From Ooceraea biroi (Eukaryota; Arthropoda; Insecta; Hymenoptera; Formicidae): a stretch of 64,000 nucleotides of DNA. The number at the start of each line of letters is the position of its first letter. The first letter of the stretch is position 1. Positions 22,033-32,249 of this stretch are shown one piece after another. The notes under the pieces were generated by a model, which saw nothing but the letters and a program-made list of their open reading frames with translations, made no database searches and was not told the origin of the DNA. The position numbers and the translations under genes are program-made. The stretch lies in the NCBI RefSeq assembly GCF_003672135.1, contig NC_039515.1:10664001-10728000 (forward strand), read 5' to 3'.

Positions 22033-22662
22033 TAATCACTTATACATATGTCTATATTATGCACAATACGTTAAATATATTTATTTATTATCAAATTTTT
22101 GTAAGAATAGTATATAAACATCTTTAGCACCTCTAGGCCATTGTCTTTTTTTAATTTGTGCATCATCACCTTCAATCCAATTACTAGACATTCCTTCTCT
22201 ACATATACTCGTGTAATGACCATCCTCAATACATAAACTGATAAACCACTATGAAATATAGCATTCATAAGCTTATACATTTGTCCAACTATTAAAACTT
22301 TAGTTGTAGGAATAGTTCATATATTAAATTTACGTATTGCCCAGGCAGCACATGTTAGCCTAATATATGTTTCTTAACGTATCTAATGTCTAAGAAACAT
22401 AAAGTACCATTCGAGAAACGGTTTAAATAGAAACCGTTTCTAGACCTAAATTTCAAAAACGTATTTTTCACGTTTCCACAGAAACGAAAAATTTATTTTA
22501 TTAAATTGATCCGAAATTATATAATTAATATAAAAAGAATAATAATTTCTTAAGTTCTTCTTAATTTGTGAGTATTAATTATTTCTTTTTAATTTGTGAG
22601 TATTAATTAGTTTACATCGTTTCAATGTACTCGATTATGGAACAAGAGACAAAAATCAACAC

Positions 22663-22687
22663 AAGTGTGTGTGTGTGTGTGTGTGTG
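22663..22687. repeat. (GT)n microsatellite
   Basis: A run of about 12 GT units within the 4.3-kb element. Confidence 0.85.
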
Positions 22688-23004
22688 CTTAAGTATACAT
22701 AATTTTACACTTTTGAAATGCAGAGATTAATTTCAATAATTATATGAATTTTATCTTGGCAAATTTCAAAAAGTGTGGGATATATGGAGATTTTGTTTGT
22801 TATAATTACGTAAAAGCTATTTAAAAAATTTTTTCATTGAAAATGATTTATGTATCATACGTCCTTTTATGTGATTATTATATGTCATGTCCATTTATGT
22901 GATGTGATGATTCTTTTGTAAGTGAAACAAAAAAAGTTGTACCTATTTTATTTTTAAATTTATGTTTTTATTTATACATTTACATTTCGCGGAAAAATAA
23001 CATA

Positions 23005-23380
23005 ATTATTGCGCGCGCCGGTATCGAGCGCACGTTCGCATGATCGGTAGCAAGAGATAGAAAAGGCTATATATTGTTTTCTTCTACGCTAAACATTCGA
23101 ACATCGAAGCATCGGCCTGTTGATTGTCGAGCGCAGTGGAACGCACATGTTTGTACACGTTTGTGTATTATGCAGTCGGGTTTTCTTTTGTGTGTGCCTA
23201 GGCTATCTTGCGAGTATCGGCGCTTTGGTTAATTGAATTATTAACCTTATTTCCCATTATTGCCTTGAACGGAAAGCTGTTCTGTTCTGCAAAAAGAAGA
23301 AGAGTTAGGCTCGGGCTCGATTTCATCATCATCTCTCTCTCTCTCTCTCTACAGAAGGTGGGAAAAGCTAGTTTATTAAG
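23005..23380 (+). promoter_or_regulatory. Possible promoter / non-coding first exon of the DUF4806-like gene
   Basis: This stretch is clearly more GC-rich and CpG-rich than its surroundings. It includes a (CT)n tract (23,333-23,350) and ends at a good splice donor (TTAAG then GTAAGCATTG at 23,381). The next acceptor (TTTTTTTCAG at 23,965) opens the DUF4806-like exon. There is no coding frame. This is inference from composition and splice signals only. Confidence 0.35.
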
Positions 23381-23965
23381 GTAAGCATTGTGTACTGATT
23401 TATTAATATATTCTAATTACATGATTGAGAATTTATTACCTAATTAAGAAATTTATTTATTGAAACAAGTTATCTCGACATGAATATTCTTAACCTATAA
23501 ATATTGTTACGTGTTCGGGCAGACTTCAGACATAACAATATCATATGATATTGTAAAGAAAGCAAGACAAATTAAATAAAGCAGATAAATTGTTTCAATA
23601 AATAAAATTCTTAATAGATAATAAATATGCACTATATCAAAATATAAGACGTGTACACCTTCGTCAAAAACAATTTCTTCTCCATCATGTTTATTTCCAA
23701 GACGTTCATCTCCAAAACGTTCACCTTGTAATATTGTACTAAGTTCGAAAAGTTCCTCATCAAGAGGAACTGAGTCTTCACAGCGCTTACATGACATTCC
23801 ATTAAATACTTCACTTAGGTACCTATCAGGTACGGTTTTGACAGGATTTTTTTATATTTACAAAATCATAATAGCACCGATTAGCATCGATTGCGAACAA
23901 ACTAAGTTAGATTTTGTTATTTTTTCAATACTTTTATTTGTCTAAACGTTACATGTTTTTTTCAG

Positions 23966-24898
23966 ATTTGTTTCGTGTTATTATTACAAAATTAGGAGCA
24001 TTAGAAAACTATGAATATACTTCTTCCAATGGTGAAGCAACTTATAGTACACTTCCGACTATCGAAAGTATCTCATATGGAAGGTGTTCCCAAACTTCCA
24101 GTTGACAGTGATGAAAATTTGGAATTCGAAAGGTTTTTAGATACTAATACAAATTTTGAGTACATGGTAATTGTTATTTCTGTTGTCCTCTTTATTTGAT
24201 CTATTCATCAGTGTCAAATAGTGTTAAAGTTAAACTTTATGTTTCGAATACTGAAATTCTAACACTACAATTTGAAATTCTTTCTTTTGTATTGTGATTA
24301 TCTTTTTTTATTGCTTTATGTTTTTCATATAAAACTAACACATTAATTATCATCGTTGTTTGATAGGTTAATACTTTAAGCATATCAGGTGGCACAACTG
24401 TTTCTCAGATCAGTAGGACTCTGGAAAGAATAATTACAAATAATTATGCTTGAAATTTTAACGGCAGGAAGAACACCGAAGAAATCTTTCAAGATTCTTA
24501 AAATAAAGGACTTAGTCATAGGTTTGTCTTGTTTTTTTCTTCTTTTATAACAAATTTTATATAAATACTAATCATGATAGACAATACATACGATATTACA
24601 TATGTTAATTTCTTATTGATGTTTACATATAAGTTTTGCGCTGAAAAATTATTTTCTGATTAAATTTTCTTCCAAAAACTTCATTATTGTTGAATCATAA
24701 TTTCACATGTTTATTGTTGTATCGTCTTAATTTTTAGTATTGATCAACATTTATCACATTTAATATATGGCATTTGATCATATGTAAATTTATCTCTTTT
24801 GTTTTTAGCTATTGTCAAGGCTATTGAACCAAATGCTGCAATATATGATGTAGAAAAGCCCATAAAAGATTGACTCAAATTAGCACCTCTTCGTGTAA
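23966..24898 (+). pseudogene. DUF4806-like gene remnant, three exons
   Basis: Exon-like blocks at 23,966-24,166, 24,367-24,521 and 24,809-about 24,898 are bounded by GT and AG. Joined, they give LPVDSDENLEFERFL, then SGGTTVSQISRTLERIITN, then a lysine-rich stretch and AIVKAIEPNAA ... KLAP, the layout of the DUF4806 domain found in many multi-copy insect proteins of unknown function. There is a TGA after NNYA in exon 2, a frameshift shortly after it, a TGA where the family has Trp before L-x-x-AP in exon 3, and an apparent frame change in exon 1. It is therefore broken. It lies wholly inside the 22,340-26,676 transposon and may be its cargo. The family name rests on recalled pattern, without a database search. 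Confidence 0.6.
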
Positions 24899-26676
24899 CC
24901 TTAGCCGATTCCAGGGCATTGAAGACAAATTCAAGAAAAGTATAATTTCTCATCGTTTCAGTTTCGATATTAATGTTTATTTTGTATTTACATATTTCTA
25001 TCCATTCCATTTCAAGAATTTGAGATTTATTATTTAGTAATTTGCAGGACAATTAGGAATATGTATTATCATAGTATTCTGCAATGTACTCGCACTCGCC
25101 ACTGAAACGTGTTCTCATTGAAGCATTAAAATAAGTATATATCTCTTTACCACCTAATAATGTATCGCAAAGATGACCGATAATATAAAAGCACTGTTAG
25201 TTGTTTTGTTATAATGTTATGCGTAATACAATTATGTAATTAAAAATTAAAACCAAAATTGATAAAAACTTTTAGTTTAAAAACTTACATTTAAAACTTA
25301 AATTTAAAACTTAGTACATATATGTATACGCAATGTGCAATATTATATACTTTTACACATTTTTAGTTGGCGATGTTCCTGATACTTTGACGGTGGTAAA
25401 AAGATATAACAAAAATTATATACTTTAATACCATAAAAATATCAGTAACAGTTTAGCATTTTATTTTATAATGTTTCAGTTTTATATTATGTATTAGTTT
25501 AATATTACATTAACATTTAGTTTATTTTGTAGCTTGTGTGTGTAATGCTTTTACAACTTTTATATGCGTTAATTAATTTTATTTTAACGTTGTTATTTAC
25601 TCCTTAAACATTAAGTATCACATTTATTCTCATTTATAATACTAAAAACATCGTACTTTTAAGTTGTACCGACATTTTCCTTATAAAACATATACAAAAA
25701 AACCTGAAGTTTTAGTACAAATGTACAATTCTAAATTGTGTTGTATTTCTAAAATATATTATTTATAATTATGTTCTGCAAATGTTATCAAAAACAGAAT
25801 ATGAAGTTCACATATATATACAGGGTGGTCCTGAAATTTTACATATATGTATATATATGTAAATATAAAAATATAACTTTTAATAAAAAGTGTAGTTGAA
25901 TGTTTAATCTCTACATGCGCGCGTTCGGAGGGAAACCTCTTTGGTCGCTTTTATTTTATCGTCATTGTGTGTGTGTGTGTGTTTGTGCACGCGTGCGTGT
26001 GTGTGTAGAATGATTATAAAGGAAAATCTCAAAGAAAGCGTCTTCTTCGATATAGTATATAAGGTGTAATTTTCTATATTACCAATACCAATTTCAGAAA
26101 TCGTTTAAAATACTTTTATATATCAAAGTTTTATTTATATGATAAAGCATAAAAAGATATACGTTCAGCTTTCCAAATGATTTTTGTACACTAAAAAACA
26201 AAGTGACAAATGTTGTTTCTTAATTTGCCAAAGAAATTTTATATGAAGCATCATTGATAAATTTTCAAGCAATATTTGTCATTATTATTAATTGCACAAA
26301 GAGTATATTTAGAAAGCATAATATATCAGTATCTCAGAGGTAGGCAGTGTTAAGTCACAGTTTTTGCAAAAACAAAATTTTTATATTTTATGAATGAGGT
26401 TGTTAAGGAAATGTTAAGTTAATTCATAAAATATAAAAGTCTAGTTTTTTTACAAAAATGTGACTTGACACTGATCTATCTTTGAGGCATTGATATATAG
26501 AATTGATATTTTTCTGACGGTTTCTGAAACGTTTATTTTCCCGAAAAAGAAACGTTTCTCCTAACGTTTTTTTGGTGGACATTTTTCTCCTAAATAAACG
26601 TTTCAATAAAATGGTTATGAAACGTTACGGCAAAACGTTTATGAAACGGTTTTGAAACCAATGTGTGCTGCCTGGG
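24899..26676. other. No gene seen; right part of the 4.3-kb element
   Basis: AT-rich DNA. At 25,820-25,840 there is CAGGGTGGTCCTGAAATTTT after TA, which looks like the end of a Tc1/mariner-type element whose partner I could not find. A GT-rich microsatellite lies at 25,965-26,010. 26,500-26,650 is rich in AAACGTTT repeats. Confidence 0.45.
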
Positions 26677-27089
26677 TGCTTTCACCATTTTATCATCTTG
26701 GGATAAAAATAATACTAAATGAATAATAACTATATCTTTCGTTACTGTTAATTCGTTCTTAAACAAAATATCATTTCCTGTACACTGTTCGCATGACGCA
26801 TTATCTGATTGACACCAATGTGAAAATGTAACATTTAATAAATCATTAAGATAATAGCTTTTTTCCCAAATTGTTAATATAGGTATTGAAATAACTACAT
26901 CCTTATAAGTAAATTCCTTTGTATAATCACAAGATTTACATCGACTAGTAGAAGTTACTTGATGCTCTACCAGTTGTCTTATACAATCATATTTTGTGCA
27001 CAGGATTGTAAGAAACTCGAACATATCACGTTTTACATTTATTGAAAACGGTTCTCCTAAATATTGCCGTACTGTATATGTATTCAAAT

Positions 27090-28228
27090 CCCATACAGCA
27101 CAAAATATTCGGAGAATATTCTAACATGATTTCCATATATTCTGAGAATATTCGAAAAGAATATTCATAAACAGTTCCACGAATGTTCTAAATGTTATTG
27201 GTATGTTATTTGGTAAGTACTCAGAATATTCTAATGATATTTCAATGAATATTCTTATAATATTTTATTTCTTATAATATTTCCCACAATATTCCTAGAA
27301 TTCCTATACACTCTAAAAATGGCTTCATCGTAAGTGTTTGAATTATACACATTTAAGCAGAAATAATGTTTGACTTATCAAACGCAAGTGGAAAAGCGTT
27401 TGAGTTTCAAACACTTTTGTATCAAACATTGCTATATATATATATATTAAAATTGTTTTGCTAAAATCAAACATGAGTTAAATTAAACAGATATATACGT
27501 TTGATTTTTAAACGGGAACAAAATAAAACACAATTTGTGTTTGATTATTAGAAAGTCAAACATATTTATATTTCAAACACTTTCTAATTACACACTTATG
27601 AAACAAACACTTACAAACTTAAGCACTGAATTCTTACAAAATTTCAACAAACTAGATGGCGCTCGCGGCGCAGTTTCTCGCGAGCAAGAGTTGACTAACA
27701 AGGTATTTATTAAATCGCGATACACTGGGAATATCTGATAATCTGATGGTCGGACTAAGATGCAGTAATCTCTCGCTCTAGGAACCAATTCATCCACTAC
27801 GCGCCAACAAATTCGTTAGACTTAAAACATATAAACATTTGATTTGCAGGAAATTTCAATTAAGTAGAAAATCAAACACCTTACGCGTGTAATATAATTA
27901 AACACCAACCACAAACCCAACACTTATAAATGTTTGAAATGTCAAACATTATAATAAGCATCTTGAAAACGGCGACAACGAAAGTGTTTGAAATTTCAAA
28001 CACTTATTATTTAGAGTGTATATATAGAAACAGTCCATAAACATACGCAAAATGTTCATAGAATATGCTACAGAATATTTATAGAACATTCAGAGAATGT
28101 GAGTTTTTGTCTACTTCAAATGTTCCATGGAAGGTTCACAAAAACTCTGAAGCATTATATGAGAATATTCTAAACATTCTCCGATATTATTCTATGAATG
28201 ATCATAGAACGATCTTGTGCTGTATGGG
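27090..28228. mobile_element. TIR element (CCCATACAGCAC), AT target duplication
   Basis: The ends are CCCATACAGCACAAA and TTGTGCTGTATGGG, with AT on both sides. Excising it with one AT rejoins the USP frame. The sub-terminal parts are rich in GAATATTCT palindromes. The ends match those of the element at 932-3,233. It contains the nested element at 27,309-28,018. Confidence 0.85.
27309..28018. mobile_element. Nested 710-bp MITE (CACTCTAAA ends, TA duplication)
   Basis: The left end is CACTCTAAAAATGG and the right end TTATTTAGAGTG, with TA on both sides. The sub-terminal motif TAAGTGTTTGAA is present at both ends in inverted orientation, and the interior is rich in TTTGA/CAAACA. A TA duplication suggests a Tc1/mariner-type mobiliser. 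It contains no transposase. Confidence 0.8.
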
Positions 28229-28683
28229 ATTGCACATTCCATTTTCATATCGATGCGTCAACATTCTTAAAACATCTGATTTATTACAATTAAACAGTTG
28301 TTTTCTAATGCCGGGATTTAAATGCATTAGACATTGCAATGCTGCATTTGCATAACACGAAACATTATCTGTATTTTGTAAACCATGTAAATCCCAAGCA
28401 ATATTTTGCCGTGATATTTGATTTTGACAATTCTCTTGAAGCAATTACTTTTGACAATGCCCATGGAACATCTTTCACTTTGCGATAGCGTTCTTTTGTA
28501 ACAATAATTTACAATGAGATTTTAAGGCATAAAACTTAAAATTTAGGCTCGATTGCACCTTTGTGTTTTTATAAAGGGCACATTAAAAAGAGACGAAGGG
28601 TGAATTAAGAGTGAATATTCTCAATTATAAGCTTTATAATAAATATTCTAAATATTTTACTATTTTAATTTTTTAATTATATC

Positions 28684-29196
28684 GATATCTTAACAAATGG
28701 CAAGGTTAGCTATTTTTTATTTAAACAAATGTTAATAACTTTTAAAAGTTCAACTATAAACCAAACAACTAGAAACGATCCCGAAAAAGACAGCGCAAGC
28801 GGATTCGCGATATCTTAACAAATGGCAAAGTTAGCTATTTTTTATTTAAACAAATGGTAATAACTTTTAAAAGTTTAACTACAAACGAAACAACTAGAAA
28901 CGATTCTGAAAATGATAGCGCAAGCGGATTCACGATATCTTAACAAATGGCAAATTAGCTATTTTTTATTTAAACAAATGTTAATAACTTTTGACAATTC
29001 AACTACAAACGAAACAACTAGAAACGATTTTGAAAAAGACAGCGCAAGCGGATTCGCGATATCTTAACAAATAGCAAAAGTAGCTATTTTTCATTTAAAC
29101 AAATGTTAATTAATACCTTTTGAACAGTTCAACTACAAACAAAACGAAACTACAAACGATTATCAAAAAGTCAGCGCAATCAGATTCGCGATATCT
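28684..29196. repeat. 125-bp satellite, four copies
   Basis: Units starting GATATCTTAACAAATGGCAA begin at 28,684, 28,809, 28,934 and 29,058, with a partial fifth at 29,190; the spacing is 124-132 bp. All share TTAGCTATTTTTTATTTAAA (or a close variant) and GACAGCGCAAGCGGATTC. There is no gene. Confidence 0.9.
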
Positions 29197-29860
29197 CAAT
29201 CACACAGATATACCAACAGCATGAGATCGCTGCTGCCACCTATCGGAGCAAAACTGTACTGTACAAACGACGATGACAATGATGACGACGACGTTTCTTA
29301 ATCGAAAATTTACCAATTTCAGACTTTGCATCGCAATATCTCCGCTCGTAGGGCACGTAGGAGAAAAATGAAAACACTTTTATTACATAATTCGACCGCA
29401 AGCTATCCATTGAGCCTACTTAGAAGTTGATCGGATCAGCCGTTACTGAGATCCGATAATCTAAGCGTCTCTGAAAACGTCGCGTCGCGTAATAGTACAC
29501 GGTCGGTCTCGCTGCGCGTATACTTGGCGCGAGACACTACCGTGTCTCTTGATCTAAAGACCTGGTTTCGTTTTGAGCTCTATCTTAAAGAACTGATTAA
29601 AGATACCTGAAAATAAAGGAGTAGTAAAGAACAATGCAACCAATAAGACACATAAAACAATAGTTTGATCCACAAATGGCGAACAAACGTAATGATATAA
29701 CAAATCGTAATTCAATCAGAATAAACAGAAATTATTATAGTTAAAACATTTTAGGATTGAATAGGAGCAATTGATCGTATACAATACAATATATAGACAA
29801 TCTCGTATAAATAGAAGTTAAATATATACCCAATCTCGTATAAATATAAGTTCACTAAAT
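29197..29860. other. No gene recognised
   Basis: Unique-looking DNA with a GATGA/CGACGA-rich patch near 29,270. I see no exon-like structure. Confidence 0.3.
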
Positions 29861-29867
29861 TTGAGAT

Positions 29868-30075
29868 TAAAGAGTAAGAGTCGGGTAAAACTCAGTCACC
29901 TTTCGGCAGTCACAGATTAGGAGTAAGAGCCGGATAAAGACTCAGTCACCTCGTAGAGGCAGTCACAATGTAAGAAAAGAGAGTCGGCTAAAGACTCATT
30001 CACCTCGTAGAGGCAGTCACAATGTTAGAATAAAAGTCAGATAAAGACTCAGTCACCTCATAGAGGCATTCGCTT
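29868..30075. repeat. Tandem repeat, about 55-bp unit, four copies
   Basis: Units contain AAGACTCAGTCACCTCGTAG and AGGCAGTCACAATGT with slight variation. The repeat could be part of a retrotransposon LTR, but I see no LTR partner. Confidence 0.8.
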
Positions 30076-31484
30076 GATCAGAGCCGAACAAAGAAGTATT
30101 TTCACCTACTTACATAAATCTTCGTGAGTGAAGACGAATCAGATGGTGGACAGAACGATGCAACAACGGCGGAAATTGCGCTATGGCTTGCATCGGCCTT
30201 TCGTCTCAAATAAAGGAAGTTTTTCCCCGGACCTTCCAGATAATTGATACTAGCCGTCTCTTCGTCACAAAATAGCCTTTCGCCGTTGCAATTTCCAATT
30301 TGACTCGTTAAGAGCTCCAAATATCCTCCAGGAAAAGATCGCTCGAACCCAATCGTTACGAGAAAAAAATGTAAGAAGAAGAAAGGACCCACCCGAACAA
30401 AGACGAACCAAAAACAGGCGCGTCGCTCCGCGCCACCCACGTCGCCGCGCGCTCGCTCACTCTATCGATTCTTTATCGATTCCCCTTTGCGCTCTCGGCG
30501 TCGGTAAAGTCGCCTGTTTCCGCAACAGGAAACATACTTTGTTAACATACTTTGTTGCAATTCTGTTAGCACACTTCCGTCAATATGCAACATTTTCACC
30601 GTTCTATTGTCAGATCTGCTCTAATGTTGTCGTCAATTTGACTGTGGAATATGTTCGTCAGATTTGGTTCACATTGGAGACCAACTGAGGACACAGCAGG
30701 CTCTGGCTTTGGCATGTTCCGTTGACATTTGTTTCTCATTTGGCAACATCCCACAACCAAAATGTTTGCTGGGAGCTGAATGAGGACGCAGTTGGTGTCA
30801 GTCTGCTAACATGTTCTGATTAAATCTGTTACCAATCTGCCGACAGACTGCTACCATTTTGCTTACTGGGTCGCATCCACCGAGACTAACCGGATGCGTC
30901 GAACGTCATACGCGCCAGTGATTGCTTCAACGGCAATCACCTTATAGATTGCGAGCTGTTGGCTCTGGTTTTTGGTAAACCATTGTACAAAATAATAAAA
31001 ATACTGTTCCAGGCATAAAGCGTACTATTCTTTTCCTAACACTCATTTCCCGCGTAACTAGATTTTTTTAATCTGTAAAACAATCCGACGTCTTTGTCGC
31101 TTTGATAGCAGCCGGCGCTAGAAAATATATTATTACACGTATCGCTTCTCTAAAACATTCTTATGGTTCCTAGAAATATGTTTAAATAAACATCTCTTTG
31201 ACTGCAGCCAGCGCTCGAAGACTCACGTGCCCCCCCCCCCCCCCCATAGGTAACGCTATACCCTCGCACTCCGGAGATACCCCCCGCCCCGCACCCCCCC
31301 TCGGAGCTTCGGAATAGAATTGGTATGTTATTCCTACTTATATGTTCTATCGCATCGTGAATTTGTACGTTACAATTTTGAGCATATCCTGATTACAAAA
31401 AGAAATATATACAATCCGCTCAATGCGAAAGATAATTGTGCAAATCTAATGAATTGTATTATATTCTTGAAAATATTATATATA
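30076..31484. other. No gene recognised; TE fragments and C-tracts
   Basis: 30,530-30,870 is a transposon fragment ending GCTTACTGGG; part of it matches 4,014-4,062 inverted. A C-run of about 17 is at 31,231-31,247, followed by other C-rich stretches to 31,305. A 112-codon open frame on the - strand (30,102-30,440) has no recognised domain. Confidence 0.4.
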
Positions 31485-32245
31485 CAGGGTGTCCCGGGTT
31501 TTAACCGACAAACTGCGGGAGCATATTCTACTAGTGGAAATAAGAAAAAATTCTTATATCGAGTTTGCTTAGAAATGCTTTATTACAAAGTTATAAACCA
31601 ATATTGAAAAGAAATATGAGATAAGTAACAACGGAACATAGTGTAGAATTTGGAAGGTCAAAGATGTTTACGTTATGTGTATTCACATGTATTCATGTTC
31701 ACTATGTTGAAACGATTCAGTATAATTGTTACTTTCACAACAGTAGCCGTTAGATTTCAATCGTCGTGTCAACTAGCAATTACTATCAGAATGCCAAAAG
31801 TGTTTTCAAATGAGGAATACACCGATATTCATTTCGTGTACGGATTCTGTGACGGAAATGCACGAGCTGCCGTACGAGAGTATCAACGTAGATTTCCTAA
31901 CAGGAGAGTACCAGATAGATTTAAAGCAACGAATTACTAATTCAGTTACTGAGACGCAACAAAATTTTCAGGAATGTCGTACTGTAACAAATTCTGTACT
32001 ACGTCGATGTCTAGCTTGTATCGATGTGCAAGGACAACATTTTGAAATGCGTCACTAAATCATTGCTTAGATAATTTATATTTTTGTGAAAAAATCCGTT
32101 GTTACTTATCTGATATTTCTTTTCAATATTGGTTTATAACTTTGTAATAAAGCATTTCTAAGCAAACTCGATATAAGAATTTTTTCTTATTTCCACTAGT
32201 AGAATATGCTCCCGCAGTTTGTCGGTTAAAACCCGGGACACCCTG
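31485..32245 (+). mobile_element. 761-bp Tc1/mariner-type element, copy 1
   Basis: It starts CAGGGTGTCCCGGGTTTTAA and has TIRs of about 150 bp, flanked by TA on both sides. Inside, an N-terminal helix-turn-helix (DUF4817-like) fragment starts at 31,791. It is followed, in another frame, by what looks like the C-terminal tail of a transposase (CRTVTNSVLRRCLACID). The catalytic middle is missing, so it is an internal-deletion derivative. Two further copies of exactly the same length lie at 35,346 and 53,349. Confidence 0.88.
31791..31940 (+). pseudogene. DUF4817-like N-terminal transposase fragment (copy 1)
   Basis: A 49-residue frame containing EEYTDIHFVYGFCDGNARAA and RRFPNRRVPDR. This is the pattern of the DUF4817 helix-turn-helix found at the start of some insect transposases. 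It stops at 31,940. The downstream frame (to 32,058) ends with a transposase-like tail, indicating that the DDE core was deleted. Family naming is from memory of the motif. Confidence 0.65.
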
Positions 32246-32249
32246 TATA

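Larger units (their letters stand above)
22340..26676. mobile_element. 4.3-kb TIR element (CCCAGGCAGCACA), TG target duplication
   Basis: The ends are CCCAGGCAGCACA and TGTGCTGCCTGGG, with TG on both sides. Excising the element plus one TG rejoins the USP frame. Inside are AAACGTTT-rich sub-terminal DNA on both sides, a GC-richer segment (about 23,005-23,380) and a decayed DUF4806-like spliced gene. Fragments of the left end occur in Dronc intron 1. It is the largest member of the CCCANNNAGCA group in this window. Confidence 0.8.
22081..28510 (-). pseudogene. USP-type deubiquitinase pseudogene, split by two transposons
   Basis: Ubiquitin-specific proteases (peptidase family C19) remove ubiquitin from proteins. 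Three pieces lie in order on the - strand. 28,444-28,229 has the Cys box (GLQNTDNVSCYANAALQCL). 27,089-26,677 has the zinc-finger-like part (RCKSCDY ... CEQC). 22,339-22,081 has the His box (GHYTSI ... KDVYILFLQKF) and stop. Removing the transposons with one copy of each 2-bp duplication rejoins all pieces in frame (MCNLNTY; MVKAIRK), so the gene was once continuous and intronless, about 290 aa. Damage besides the insertions: a frameshift near 22,235, a TGA near 22,325, and a frame change near 28,440, upstream of which a related frame (DVPWALSK) runs to about 28,510. Intronless structure suggests a retrocopy or transposon-borne gene. Confidence 0.85.

Noticed and set aside
28684..29196. CRISPR-like regular spacing
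   Set aside because: The repeats are 125 bp and contiguous without unique spacers; this is a eukaryotic satellite.
29868..30075. Solo LTR of a retrotransposon
   Set aside because: The tandem repeat could be LTR-internal, but I found no TG...CA boundaries, primer-binding site or target duplication.
30102..30440. 112-codon frame on the - strand
   Set aside because: No start methionine in good context, no domain, and low-complexity aromatic stretches; could not be supported as a gene.
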